DNA of 64,000 nucleotides from Hydrogenoanaerobacterium saccharovorans (lineage in GTDB: Bacteria > Bacillota > Clostridia > Oscillospirales > Ruminococcaceae): positions 186,001 to 250,000 of the forward strand of contig NZ_JACSNR010000002.1 in NCBI RefSeq assembly GCF_016901815.1. The letters are read 5' to 3'. The translations under genes and the position numbers were made by a program. Shown one piece after another: positions 16,845 through 25,586 of this stretch. Positions within the stretch are counted from its first letter, which is position 1. Each line of letters begins with the position of its first letter. The notes beneath the pieces were generated by a model that was given only the letters and a program-made list of their open reading frames with translations, was not told where the DNA came from and ran no database searches.

Positions 16845-16907
16845 ATAATACACGAAACAATCCAAAAACGCAATGGTAATTGTTGTTTATTTGTAATCAT
16901 TTCGTAA
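16845..16907 (-). promoter_or_regulatory. Promoter with three 11-bp-spaced activator boxes (NPDTGR gene 2)
   Basis: On the minus strand: TTACGA (16902-16907), TTACAA (16891-16896), CAACAA (16880-16885), then -35 TTGCGT (16868-16873), 17-bp spacer, -10 TATTAT (16845-16850). Box-to--10 distance is 30 bp, as for gene 1. The rest of the 350-bp gap up to 17150 is AT-rich and empty. Confidence 0.75.
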
Positions 16908-17152
16908 TTTGTTAACATTTATCGCACATAAATTTCCCTGTTTTCCATTAGTTGTGGGGCATTTAAGGTAGAATTTAGTAAACTATCTGTAATTTAAGGT
17001 TCAGTTAAGGCAAATTGTAATTTAATTGAGCCTTAAAGCTCCACGAAATTTCTTCATAAATTACAAAATAGTAACAGCGATCGACATCGCAGAACCATAT
17101 ATAATTCAATTCCATTTGTTTCATGCAGTTCCATTTAACGGAAAAGAAAAAA

Positions 17153-17224
17153 CGCCGGCTCTGGCAAAGCAGACCGGCGCAAAATAAAAAGGCGAAGCTG
17201 TCCGGAGAAACAGCTTCGCCTTTA
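17153..17224 (-). terminator. Two tandem terminators of NPDTGR gene 3
   Basis: On the minus strand the first hairpin (17187-17224) pairs AAAGGCGAAGCTGT with ACAGCTTCGCCTTT and runs into TTATTTT. The second (17153-17179) pairs CGCCGG with GCCGGCG and is followed by six T. Confidence 0.88.
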
Positions 17225-17286
17225 TTAAATGAGCTTCCGCTCACAGTAACTTGGTCAGACAGAAAGTCAAACCTTGAACCCGCGTG

Positions 17287-17308
17287 GATAAATCCGTCAG
17301 GATTTATC
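17287..17308. repeat. Palindrome overlapping the stop codon of NPDTGR gene 3
   Basis: Perfect arms GATAAATCC and GGATTTATC with a 4-bp loop, identical to the one at 44215-44236. The TAA stop is in the stem. Confidence 0.85.
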
Positions 17309-18380
17309 TACCAGTGTCGGGGTTCTTCTTGCCGCCGTCCTCAGTGGTGCTGGAAGAATCGTCCTCAGTAACGGTCTTCTCGGTCAGCTCTACATCAGAG
17401 ATAGCGTAGCTCTTCAGAGTTCTGGTCTTGAAGGTCCAGGCCTCGTAGTCCTCGTCCCACTTCAGGCCAGAAATTTCCTTAGCGCCGTCAGCAGTTACTT
17501 CGTAGATATAAGCATCCTCGTCAGCGTAGATGTAAGCAACACCGTTCTTGTTGAAGGAAGGCTCCTTAACAAAGTTGATGAAGTCGATGTTAGCATAATC
17601 ATACATAGCAGCGAATTCCTTGTTGAAGTCGCTGTTCCACTTCAGGTTCAGCTTGCCCTGACCAGCCAGATCAACTTCGAACTCGAAGTCATCGCCAAAG
17701 GACATGGTCTCAACATCTTCGATACCATCGAAGTCTACAACCTCAACCTTGTTCCAGTCAGTAACCTTGTCGAATTCCTCAACCTTGTAGCCATACTCAG
17801 AACCAAAGTTCAGGGTAACCAGTTCCTTATCATTGTAGTCATCCTTCAGCTGAGAGCTGCTCTCATATACAGAGATGGAACCAGCCAGATCAGTAGTCTT
17901 GGTCTCAGCAGCCTCGGGCAGAGTGAAGGTTACAGCGTAAACATACTCATCGCCGATCTTAACGAACTCGATCTCAGGCTTCTCTTCCAGATCGCCAACC
18001 TTCCACTCGGCCTTAACCTTAGTGCGGCGAACATCATCCTTCTCGGTAATCTTGTTTCCGTGCTCATCCAGCAGCGGGATAGCAACCTTCTTGCCACCCT
18101 TTACAACAGACAGATCAACGCTAGTGGGAACTTTGTCAGCGGTGGGCTTGGCAATAGCGATAGCACCGCTCAGATGCTCAGTACCATTGTTGGTGGTGAA
18201 CTTATCATCAGCGCTACCAAAACGACCATCGTCGTTAGCGTCAACGTACAGATAGTTGCCGTCGGTAACATCAACCAGAGTAACTTCCAGGCTGTTATCG
18301 TTGGTAGCATCAGCGAAAGCAACGGTTGTCATGCCAGCTGTCATCAGAGCAGCCAGAACAAGAGCAAGTGTCTTCTTCAT
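17304..18380 (-). CDS. Secreted NPDTGR-terminal protein 3
   Basis: This 358-residue exported paralog has a signal peptide at residues 1-23 (VAFA cut) and a calcium-type loop DANDDGRFGSAD. The block AEWKVGDLEEKPEIEFVKI is followed by YAVTFTLPEA, the C-terminal domain with GQGKLNLKWNSDFN and WDEDYEAWTFKTRTLKSY, a short acidic Ser/Thr linker, and the end KNPDTGR. It is much closer to the protein at 44232-45257 than to its two tandem neighbours: the last third of the two genes is nearly identical in DNA, including silent positions. Start ATG behind AGGAGG. Function unknown; likely on the cell surface. Confidence 0.9.
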   Translation of the reverse strand: MKKTLALVLAALMTAGMTTVAFADATNDNSLEVTLVDVTDGNYLYVDANDDGRFGSADDKFTTNNGTEHLSGAIAIAKPTADKVPTSVDLSVVKGGKKVAIPLLDEHGNKITEKDDVRRTKVKAEWKVGDLEEKPEIEFVKIGDEYVYAVTFTLPEAAETKTTDLAGSISVYESSSQLKDDYNDKELVTLNFGSEYGYKVEEFDKVTDWNKVEVVDFDGIEDVETMSFGDDFEFEVDLAGQGKLNLKWNSDFNKEFAAMYDYANIDFINFVKEPSFNKNGVAYIYADEDAYIYEVTADGAKEISGLKWDEDYEAWTFKTRTLKSYAISDVELTEKTVTEDDSSSTTEDGGKKNPDTGR

Positions 18381-18458
18381 TTTGCATTTCCTCCTAAAAT
18401 TGTTTGTATACGAGCCGGGTCGGCCCTCTCCAGTTGACCTTCCCGATCTCTGGTTTTC

Positions 18459-18521
18459 ATTATAGCCTGCCAGGGCCCACTTGTCAACGGTTTTTGTCTT
18501 TATTTTGTTACAATTTTGTAA
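18459..18521 (-). promoter_or_regulatory. Strong promoter with three 11-bp-spaced boxes (NPDTGR gene 3)
   Basis: On the minus strand: TTACAA (18516-18521), TAACAA (18505-18510), AGACAA (18494-18499), then TTGACA (18482-18487), 17-bp spacer, TATAAT (18459-18464). The -10 to nearest box distance is again 30 bp. The core promoter is a perfect consensus. Confidence 0.8.
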
Positions 18522-18699
18522 TTTACTAAAATTTGATAATAAAATATACCCCGTATCTCTATCTATTTTAGTCGTTTTTGCTAATTTTCCGTCTGATTTT
18601 TGCCTGTTCCCGGTAGGGGTATCCTATTTTATTGCAAATTCGTTACAATCTTTTGTTACCATTCCCCCGTACCCTATCCGGCGCCCTCCGCATGAAAAA

Positions 18700-18735
18700 A
18701 CTCCCCTGCCTGAGTGTCCCGGCAGGGGAGTTTTT
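18700..18735 (-). terminator. Terminator of ltaE
   Basis: CTCCCCTGCC and GGCAGGGGAG form a 10-bp stem, with A-rich flank on one side and T5 on the other, so it can act on both strands. Confidence 0.9.
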
Positions 18736-18757
18736 ATAAAAATATCGGTTGATCCGG

Positions 18758-19783
18758 TTACAGAGCCATGAATTCCTTCATGCAGGCAATCACATGATCC
18801 ACATCTTCCCGGGTCACATCATGGTTGGTGACAAAGCGGAACTGTCCGTCCTCAATGCCCGATGCCTTGATGCCCTTTTCCAGCATCCGGGCGGGCAGAG
18901 CGGCGATCCAGTCAGCGTCCTTATCCACAGTGAAGAATACCATGCTGATCTCCACAGTGGAGAGATCCACATGGATTCCCGGGATCTTGGCAAGCTCTTC
19001 TGCCATATACCGGGCGTTGTCATGGTCCTCCTGCAGACGACCGGTCATCTCGGTGAGTGCCACAATACCGGCAGCAGCCAGGAAACCAGCCTGCCGCAGA
19101 CCACCGCCGAGCATCTTGCGGTTCTTACGGGCACGGTCGATGAACTCCTTGCTGCCCGCTACAATGGAACCCACCGGCGCGCACAGACCCTTGGACAGGC
19201 AGAACATCACACTGTCGCAGTACTGGGTGATCTCCTTAACATCACAGCCCAGGGCAGTGGCGGCATTGAAGAGCCGTGCGCCATCCAGATGCACCGGCAG
19301 ACCATACTGATGAGCCAGCTCATAATTCTGACGCATCATATCCAGCGGAACAACCCGACCCATTGCAGTGGGGTTTTCCATCTCCACCAGACCGGTATGG
19401 GGCATGTGGATATCATCGGGACGGATCGCAGGCAGGAGCTGTTCCGGACGGAGATAATCGGCAGTCTTGATGGTACGCACCATCACACCGGACAGCACAG
19501 CCGGCGCACCCACTTCATGGATCACGATATGGCTCAGTTCGCCGCAGATGACCTCATCACCCCGGCGGGTATGGGTCATGATGGAAACCTGATTGCCCAT
19601 GGTGCCCGACGGTACAAACATGGCAGCTTCCTTACCGACCAGCTTGGCAGCCAGTTCTTCCAGTTCCAGCATAGTGGGGTCATCACGGTTTACATCGTCG
19701 CCGACCACAGCAGTATACATGGCATCCCGCATCTTCTGTGTGGGCTGAGTGACCGTATCACTGCGGATATCAATATAACGCAT
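18758..19783 (-). CDS. ltaE: Low-specificity L-threonine aldolase
   Basis: This PLP enzyme splits L-threonine (and allo-threonine) into glycine and acetaldehyde. The 341-residue product has the family N-terminus DIRSDTVTQPT, the cofactor region VPSGTMGNQVS, HLDGARLFNAA, and the PLP Lys in CLSKGLCAPVGS near residue 200. Length is typical. The gene stands alone with its own terminator; ridA lies upstream on the same strand with a terminator between. Confidence 0.95.
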   Translation of the reverse strand: MRYIDIRSDTVTQPTQKMRDAMYTAVVGDDVNRDDPTMLELEELAAKLVGKEAAMFVPSGTMGNQVSIMTHTRRGDEVICGELSHIVIHEVGAPAVLSGVMVRTIKTADYLRPEQLLPAIRPDDIHMPHTGLVEMENPTAMGRVVPLDMMRQNYELAHQYGLPVHLDGARLFNAATALGCDVKEITQYCDSVMFCLSKGLCAPVGSIVAGSKEFIDRARKNRKMLGGGLRQAGFLAAAGIVALTEMTGRLQEDHDNARYMAEELAKIPGIHVDLSTVEISMVFFTVDKDADWIAALPARMLEKGIKASGIEDGQFRFVTNHDVTREDVDHVIACMKEFMAL

Positions 19784-19832
19784 TGGAAAAACACTCTCCT
19801 TTGATATTATTTATACAGCCGGATATAAAAAC

Positions 19833-19858
19833 AGGCGACGGGCAAAAGCCCGCCGCCC
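19833..19858 (-). terminator. Terminator of ridA
   Basis: GGCGACGGGC and GCCCGCCGCC form a stem with one mismatch, followed on the minus strand by TGTTTTTAT. Confidence 0.75.
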
Positions 19859-19911
19859 GTTTGCGGTCGATCCGGTTATTCTATCGTCAGAATATCAGAA
19901 ACGGCACAAGG

Positions 19912-20292
19912 TTAGTCCTTGTAAGCAACAGCCTCGATCTCGATCAGAGCATCCTTGGGCAGCTTGCCAACTTCGAAAGCAGCTCTTGCGGGAGCAGCGT
20001 CAGCGAAGAAGGTAGCATATACTTCGTTCATAGCGCCGAAGTCAGCGATGCTGTCCAGCAGGCAGGTGGTCTTTACGATATCAGCCATGGTGTAGCCCTC
20101 GGACTCCAGAATAGCCTTGATGTTCTCCAGAGACTGCTTGGTCTGAGAAGCGATGTCATTGCCGGGGAAAGCACCGGTCTTGGGGTCGATGGGGAGCTGG
20201 CCGGATACATAAATGGTGTTGCCAGCCTTAATAGCCTGAGAGTACGGGCCGATTGCTGCGGGAGCGTTCGGAGTAGAAACCTGCTTCTTCAT
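19912..20292 (-). CDS. ridA: RidA family reactive enamine/imine deaminase
   Basis: RidA hydrolyses reactive enamines and imines made by PLP enzymes such as threonine dehydratase. The 126-residue product has the whole signature: [23 protein letters not shown], and the active-site Arg in [12 protein letters not shown] with IEIEAVA at the end. It lies next to ltaE, a PLP enzyme, which fits this protective role. Start ATG behind AAGGAAT. A single gene. Confidence 0.96.
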   Translation of the reverse strand: MKKQVSTPNAPAAIGPYSQAIKAGNTIYVSGQLPIDPKTGAFPGNDIASQTKQSLENIKAILESEGYTMADIVKTTCLLDSIADFGAMNEVYATFFADAAPARAAFEVGKLPKDALIEIEAVAYKD

Positions 20293-20431
20293 TCTAAATC
20301 ATTCCTTTTCTTAAAAAAGTTTCGCAGCCGGACAGAACTTGTCCGATCACTACAAGATTATTGTATAACGGACGGCACTAAAAGTCAAATAAAATTCCAG
20401 TCCCTGTATGGGGACCGCTTCCCGGTGCGGA

Positions 20432-20560
20432 TCAGAAACGGTCTTCCCTGTCCTGACGGTCCCACCGGCGGAAGAGCCTCCACACCAGCCGCAGCAGCAG
20501 GTAAAGGATCGCCCCCTGGATCACGAGCATCAATGGCAGCAGAATCAGAGCTCTTGGCAT
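20432..20560 (-). CDS. Small single-helix membrane protein (42 residues)
   Basis: This short frame starts at an ATG eight bases after AGGAGG, 27 bp after the stop of the lipoprotein gene upstream on the same strand. It encodes about 26 hydrophobic residues (MPRALILLPLMLVIQGAIL and on to LLLRLVW), followed by a basic/acidic tail RRWDRQDREDRF. A single membrane helix with the charged tail in the cytosol is expected. The ribosome-binding site, spacing and amino acid pattern support a real gene. Function unknown; probably co-transcribed with the lipoprotein. Confidence 0.75.
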   Translation of the reverse strand: MPRALILLPLMLVIQGAILYLLLRLVWRLFRRWDRQDREDRF

Positions 20561-20587
20561 AGAATTTTCCTCCTCTTGGCATTAACA

Positions 20588-21175
20588 TCAGTCACCGGTC
20601 CGGGACTGGGGTTCTGACGGCACCGGTTCGGTCACACAGGACAGATACCGGTATCCATCGCCATACTTCTCCAGGGTCAGTGTTCCCTGGCGGATCACCG
20701 TCTTGTCATCCGCCGGGCTGTAATATTCATAGTCGAGCAGCAGACAGCCATCTTCTTCCCGGGCTCCGGTCACCTCATACCGGGCGGAACTCCCCACATA
20801 TCCCGGGGTATACAGGCCGGTCTCCGGGTCATAATATTCGGACTGGCGCAGCAGCTCTGCTGATACATCGAACCGTTCCTGGAGCTTCTGTTCCAGCTCC
20901 TCGGCGGGAACTTTTTCGGGCTCCTCAAGATTGCGCTCCACCGGCATGGCCCAGACTACATAATAGCTGAGCAGCTGATCCGGGCTGAGTTCGGAAGGGT
21001 CTTCCCAGTTCACTGCCCCGATGCCGGAGATGGCAATGGGCGCCAGATATTCATTGGTGAGCCCGGTCAGATCATAGCCGCTGGTCTCCGGTTCAGACGG
21101 GGAACCGGACGGCGTACATCCGGTCAGGAACAGGGCAGCTGCCAGCAGGGCTGCCCACAGCGAACGCAGTTTCAT
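20588..21175 (-). CDS. Lipoprotein of unknown function
   Basis: The product is about 195 residues with a lipoprotein signal: hydrophobic stretch and lipobox LFLTGC near residue 20, followed by a Ser/Pro/Glu-rich linker. The folded part (about 35-180) has many Tyr and acidic residues and matches no family I know. The ATG at 21175 is spaced eight bases from AAGGAGG; a GTG one codon earlier is possible. Probably anchored to the outer face of the membrane and transcribed with the small membrane protein downstream. Confidence 0.8.
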   Translation of the reverse strand: MKLRSLWAALLAAALFLTGCTPSGSPSEPETSGYDLTGLTNEYLAPIAISGIGAVNWEDPSELSPDQLLSYYVVWAMPVERNLEEPEKVPAEELEQKLQERFDVSAELLRQSEYYDPETGLYTPGYVGSSARYEVTGAREEDGCLLLDYEYYSPADDKTVIRQGTLTLEKYGDGYRYLSCVTEPVPSEPQSRTGD

Positions 21176-21295
21176 CACAAGGACCTCCTTTACGGCCTCA
21201 CTTCAGCTGTTTAATACAGAAAACTTTTACAATTCCATTTTATCCCGTGCTGAACCGAAAGTCAATTTGCCAATTCGTGCATAATTTACGCTTTG

Positions 21296-21324
21296 TTGAT
21301 AACTTCCGGTAAAAATGGTATTAT
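21296..21324 (+). promoter_or_regulatory. Promoter of the flippase operon
   Basis: TTGATA, 17-bp spacer, TATTAT, 45 bp before the start codon. Confidence 0.75.
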
Positions 21325-21369
21325 AGTATTCTTAGAGAACTTTTTCGGCTGACAGGGGGACGGAGGCTC

Positions 21370-22800
21370 ATGTCCGACGCCAGAAATAAATATACCACCC
21401 TGATCTCCAATACCATCATCTTTGCCCTGGGTACCTTCGGTTCAAAGCTGCTGGTATTTCTTTTGATGCCTCTTTATACCTCGGTGCTCACCACAGCGGA
21501 ATACGGCGCCATGGATGTGGTCGTGAATGTATCCAATATGCTGCTGCCGCTGGTGATCGTCTCCATCAATGACGGTGTGATCCGCTTCGGCATGGATCAC
21601 GCCTACAAGCGCCGGGACGTCTTTTCCACCGGCATCTGGGTATCGCTGGCGGGCTTCGGCATCTTCCTGATCTTCTGGCCGGTGATGAAAAAGATCGACA
21701 TGATCTCCGACTACACCGCCCTGATCTACATCTATGTGCTGGCTGCGGCTTTGCAGGGCGTATCGGCCCAGTTTGTCCGGGCCATGGGTCTGGTGCGGCT
21801 CTTTGCCTTCAATGGTATCCTCAATACCCTCTCCACTGTGTTCTTCAATGTTCTGTTCCTGGTGGTAATGAAATGGGGTATGTACGGATATATCCTCTCG
21901 GTTGTCCTCTCCAATGTGGTATCCATGGTCTTTCTGTGGATCGCCGCCCGGCTCTACCGCTATATGCGCTGGTGGAAGGGCATCCGCCGGGAAACGGTCC
22001 GGGAGATGATCATCTACTCCCTGCCCCTGATCCCCGCTACCATCATGTGGAGCATCACCAATGTATCCGACCGGTTCTTCGTCACCTATTATATGGGTGA
22101 GGCCCAGAACGGCATCTATTCGGTGGCCTACAAACTGCCCACCATCATCTCGGTGATCTCAGCGATCTTCACCCAGGCCTGGCAGCTCTCTGCCATCGGC
22201 GAGCGGGAGAGCGATGACCGGGAACAGTTCTACTCCAACATCTTCAAAAGCTACCAGACCATTGTCTTTCTGGCGGCGGGCGGCATTCTGCTGCTCATCA
22301 AGCCGCTGATGCACCTGCTGGTGTCCGATGCCTTCTTCGAAGCCTGGCAGTATACGCCTCTGCTGGTGGTTTCAGTGGTGTTCAGCTGCTTCTCCTCCTA
22401 CTTTGCCTCCTTCTATATGGCGAGCAAGAAGAATATCATGGCTATGGTGACCATTTTCCTGGGGGCGCTTCTCAATGTAATCCTCAACTACTACCTGATC
22501 CCGGTCTACGGGCTCAACGGCGCCGCGGGCGCCACTGCCATCAGCTATATATTCATCTTCATTATCCGGGCCATCGATACCCGGCGGCTGTTCCGCATCG
22601 ACCTGGATCTGAAAAAACTGCTGCTCAATTCGCTGCTTCTGGGGCTTCAGTCCTGGCTGCTCATGCAGAATGACAAATATCTGTATCTTTGGGAGTCGCT
22701 GACACTCCTTGCCATGCTCCTGGTGAACCTGCGGGGAATCCTGTTTGTGGCAGACCGGTTCTACCGGGCATTTATCCTGAAAAGGAGGGCTGGCATTTAA
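21370..22800 (+). CDS. Polysaccharide flippase (Wzx/MOP family)
   Basis: This 476-residue integral membrane protein has about 14 hydrophobic helices. The N-terminus (TLISNTIIFALGTFGSKLL) and the pattern of paired helices are those of lipid-linked oligosaccharide flippases (RfbX/Wzx, MurJ-like fold). It would move a lipid-bound sugar unit across the membrane for a surface polysaccharide. No glycosyltransferase genes are adjacent. The stop TAA overlaps the ATG of the next gene, so the two are translationally coupled. Confidence 0.9.
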   Translation: MSDARNKYTTLISNTIIFALGTFGSKLLVFLLMPLYTSVLTTAEYGAMDVVVNVSNMLLPLVIVSINDGVIRFGMDHAYKRRDVFSTGIWVSLAGFGIFLIFWPVMKKIDMISDYTALIYIYVLAAALQGVSAQFVRAMGLVRLFAFNGILNTLSTVFFNVLFLVVMKWGMYGYILSVVLSNVVSMVFLWIAARLYRYMRWWKGIRRETVREMIIYSLPLIPATIMWSITNVSDRFFVTYYMGEAQNGIYSVAYKLPTIISVISAIFTQAWQLSAIGERESDDREQFYSNIFKSYQTIVFLAAGGILLLIKPLMHLLVSDAFFEAWQYTPLLVVSVVFSCFSSYFASFYMASKKNIMAMVTIFLGALLNVILNYYLIPVYGLNGAAGATAISYIFIFIIRAIDTRRLFRIDLDLKKLLLNSLLLGLQSWLLMQNDKYLYLWESLTLLAMLLVNLRGILFVADRFYRAFILKRRAGI

Positions 22801-23264
22801 TGCTGACAAAAAAACTCTTTCTATTCTTTCTTTCGATGGTGCCCGTCATCGAGCTCCGGGGCGCTATCCCGCTGGGAATGGCCTGGGGAATCCCCATGTG
22901 GCAGACCTACCTGATCTCGGTCATCGGTAATATCCTGCCGGTGCCCATTCTGGTGGTCTTTGCCCGGCGGGTGCTGTTCTGGTGCGCTACCTGGCCCAAG
23001 GTGGGACACTTCTTCCAGAAGATCATCGACATCGGCAACCGCAAGATCGGCAAGCTGGGCAGCTATGAACTGCTGGGCCTCTATATCTTTGTGGCGATCC
23101 CCCTGCCCGGCACTGGTGCCTGGACCGGCTGCCTCATCGCCACCCTGCTGCAGATGAAGCTCCGTCCGGCCTTCTGTGCCATCTCCCTGGGCGTAGTCAC
23201 CAGCGGCATCATCATGTGGCTGGCCTCCAGCGGCGTATTCGGATTCCTGTCCCTGTTCGCCTGA
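22800..23264 (+). CDS. Small multidrug export-related membrane protein (COG2426 type)
   Basis: This 154-residue protein has about four membrane helices. The segment MVPVIELRGAIPLGMAWG at the N-terminus and the later VAIPLPGTGAWTGCLIA are the hallmark of COG2426, proteins annotated as putative small multidrug exporters; the true substrate is not established. The ATG shares bases with the flippase stop (TAATG), with AAGGAGG just upstream, which decides this start over longer readings. Confidence 0.88.
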   Translation: MLTKKLFLFFLSMVPVIELRGAIPLGMAWGIPMWQTYLISVIGNILPVPILVVFARRVLFWCATWPKVGHFFQKIIDIGNRKIGKLGSYELLGLYIFVAIPLPGTGAWTGCLIATLLQMKLRPAFCAISLGVVTSGIIMWLASSGVFGFLSLFA

Positions 23265-23273
23265 ATGCCTTTC

Positions 23274-23302
23274 TCCACTCCGTCCGGCGGGGTGGATTTT
23301 TT
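23274..23302 (+). terminator. Terminator of the flippase operon
   Basis: CCACTCCG and CGGGGTGG stem followed by ATTTTTT. Confidence 0.8.
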
Positions 23303-23316
23303 CTGCCCCAAACAAA

Positions 23317-23365
23317 AAGCGTCCCCCGCACCGTGCTGCTGCCGGTCAGGGGACGCTGATTTTTT
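23317..23365 (-). terminator. Terminator of mnmA
   Basis: AGCGTCCCC and GGGGACGCT form the stem; on the minus strand it is followed by TTTTTG. Confidence 0.82.
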
Positions 23366-23368
23366 GTT

Positions 23369-24442
23369 TTACAGGGGGCGTTCAATCTTGCCGCCGCCGA
23401 ATACCCGGCGTCCCTGGTAGAACACCACCGACTGTCCCGGGGTGATGGCCCGCTGGGGCTCATCAAACACCACCTGCACCCGTCCGTCTGCCAGAGGGGT
23501 GAGCAGGGCTTCTGCCGGCTTTGCCGCATAGCGGATCTTGGCTGTGACCCGTACCGGTCCGGTGAGGGCTTCCACCTCGATGAGGTTCACTTCCCCGGCG
23601 GTGAGGGTGCTGCGGAACAGTCCCTCGCCGGAAGTGAGGGTGACTGTGTTCTGCTCCGGGTCGATGCCGCAGACGAACATCCGCTGTCCGAAGCCGATGC
23701 CCAATCCCCGGCGCTGTCCGATGGTGTACCGCCAGATCCCCTCATGGGTGCCCAGCACCTTGCCATCCCGGTCGATGAAACTACCCTTGGGCGGCTCCTC
23801 ACCGGTATAGCGGCAGAGGAAAGAGGCAAAATCCCCATCGGGAATAAAGCAGATATCCTGGCTGTCCTTTTTGGCAAAGACCGGAAGCCCGGCCTGCCGT
23901 GCCATCTCCCGGATCTGCTCCTTGCGGTAGGGATAGAGGGGCAGCACCATCCGGGAAAGCTGCTCCTGGGTCAGCGACCACAGCACATAGCTCTGGTCCT
24001 TGCTGTCATCGTCCCCCATGGTCAGATGCCAGCGCCCGTCTGCCGGGTCATAGTCCACCCGTCCATAGTGACCGGTGGCAATATAGTCATAGCCCAGTTT
24101 CTTCGCCTTATCGGCAAAGGCGGCAAACTTGATGGTGCGGTTGCAGTCCACGCAGGGATTGGGGGTGAGTCCATGACGGTAATCCTGCACAAAGCGCTCC
24201 ATTACCTGCTGGCGGAACTCCTTGCGGAAATCCACCACAAAGTGGGGAATCCCCAGCACCCGGCAGACTTCGGCGGCGTCCCGGACATCGTTCTGGGTGC
24301 CGCAGGTGCCGTCCTCGCTGTCCCACAGCTCAAAGGTGAGTCCCGCTACCTCATGGCCCTGGTCCCGGAGGATCAGCGCCGCCGCGGAACTGTCCACACC
24401 GCCGCTCATGCCCACCAGGATCTTCTTTTTTGTATCACTCAT
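23369..24442 (-). CDS. mnmA: tRNA-specific 2-thiouridylase MnmA
   Basis: MnmA thiolates U34 of Lys, Glu and Gln tRNAs. The 357-residue product has the ATP pyrophosphatase loop GMSGGVDSS at residue 9, the first catalytic Cys in NPCVDCNRTIKF, the second in KKDSQDICFIPDGDF, and the C-terminal beta barrel with GQSVVFYQG. All key residues are present and the length is usual. It follows the PHP phosphatase gene by 15 bp on the same strand and ends with a strong terminator. Confidence 0.96.
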   Translation of the reverse strand: MSDTKKKILVGMSGGVDSSAAALILRDQGHEVAGLTFELWDSEDGTCGTQNDVRDAAEVCRVLGIPHFVVDFRKEFRQQVMERFVQDYRHGLTPNPCVDCNRTIKFAAFADKAKKLGYDYIATGHYGRVDYDPADGRWHLTMGDDDSKDQSYVLWSLTQEQLSRMVLPLYPYRKEQIREMARQAGLPVFAKKDSQDICFIPDGDFASFLCRYTGEEPPKGSFIDRDGKVLGTHEGIWRYTIGQRRGLGIGFGQRMFVCGIDPEQNTVTLTSGEGLFRSTLTAGEVNLIEVEALTGPVRVTAKIRYAAKPAEALLTPLADGRVQVVFDEPQRAITPGQSVVFYQGRRVFGGGKIERPL

Positions 24443-24457
24443 TGGGGTCCTCCCAGA

Positions 24458-25270
24458 TCAGAGCAGCCGCAGCATAACCGGCTGACGGTTCTTGTAAACA
24501 GTAAAGTATTTGAAGCCGACGCTCTTGAGCAGTTCCAGGCCGGCCTGGATGTCGCAGCCGATGTCGTTGCAGCACTCGGCATCCGAACCGATGGTGATCA
24601 TCTCACCGCCGTAATCCTTGTACATCTGCAGGTACTTGTTGGACGGGGTAAAGGCTTCGATCTCCATGCGCAGGCCGCCGGTATTGAGTTCCAGCGCCTT
24701 GCCCTGAGCCACCAGGCTCTTCATGATCTCGGCAAATACATCGTCGATCTGTGCCAGATCCACCGTGCGGTTATAGGGCTTCAGATACCGCAGCGGATAG
24801 CCCAGATGGGCCAGGCTGTCGAAATGACCCCACTGCACCACTTCCAGCAGCTCCTCATAATAGGAGCGGAACACATCCTGCAGATCCAGCGCCGGATGGG
24901 CATAGTTGAGCATCATCATATCGCCGTATTTCCGGGTCTTGTGCAGGGAGCCCAGCACAAAGTCAAACCGGTTCTCACCGATCACCTGTACCGCCCGGTC
25001 GGGGTCAGCCAGGGGCTGGCACATCTCCACGCCGTTGGTGACAATGAGCTGCTGGGAGAAAATATCCTGTGCCTTATGGGCAGCAAAGCAGGAATACATC
25101 AGACGCTTGCCGTATTTCTGCTCCTCAAACTCCTCCATATCGCAGGCATCGGTGATGCAGATGCCCGAGATCCCCTTGTCCACCGCCGCAGAGCAGAGAG
25201 CGGTCACCAGATCCCGGCCCTCAGGGGAATTGTCCGAATGAACATGGCTGTCAAACAGATTGATATACAT
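24458..25270 (-). CDS. PHP-domain phosphatase (histidinol-phosphatase-like)
   Basis: This 270-residue metal-dependent hydrolase belongs to the PHP family. The metal motif FDSHVHSDNSPEG is at the N-terminus, and later His/Asp/Glu ligands are in ITDACDMEEF, NGVEM, GSLHKTRKY and GSDAE. It resembles HisK histidinol-phosphate phosphatase, but no his genes are near and its nearest partner is mnmA, so the substrate is open. The ATG has AAGGAGTTG upstream. Confidence 0.88.
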   Translation of the reverse strand: MYINLFDSHVHSDNSPEGRDLVTALCSAAVDKGISGICITDACDMEEFEEQKYGKRLMYSCFAAHKAQDIFSQQLIVTNGVEMCQPLADPDRAVQVIGENRFDFVLGSLHKTRKYGDMMMLNYAHPALDLQDVFRSYYEELLEVVQWGHFDSLAHLGYPLRYLKPYNRTVDLAQIDDVFAEIMKSLVAQGKALELNTGGLRMEIEAFTPSNKYLQMYKDYGGEMITIGSDAECCNDIGCDIQAGLELLKSVGFKYFTVYKNRQPVMLRLL

Positions 25271-25586
25271 AGCGAATGATTCAACTCCTTACAGACGCAT
25301 TGACTGCGCCGTTTCATGCTCTTATTCTACCATAGAACCAGTGGCGTGAAAAGTGGCTTTTCTCTTCCATGATCTGGGTTGTGCCGGGGACCAAACGGAC
25401 GAATATTCTCTGAGGCATAAAATTGGGCAGAGAGATTGTTCCCTGCCTTTTTGCATGGGAAAACTGCCGGAAAAAGTTTTTGTTCCGTGCCCAAAATTTA
25501 CGATGTATCCATTTCCGGCAAAACTGATTTGTGGTAAGATAAAAGACAGAATTTAACCCTCCCGCTTTGAGAAAGGAGCGATCATT
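25271..25586. other. Intergenic region between the PHP and nadE genes
   Basis: This 316-bp divergent gap has no gene. On the plus strand GGCAG and CTGCC flank a 12-base loop and are followed by TTTTTG (25427-25455), a possible attenuator before nadE. On the minus strand TAGAAT at about 25330 may be the -10 box of the PHP gene. I see no known riboswitch. Confidence 0.4.

Noticed and set aside
17287-17308. Stop-codon palindrome as intrinsic terminator
   Set aside because: No T-tract follows and two proper terminators lie downstream.
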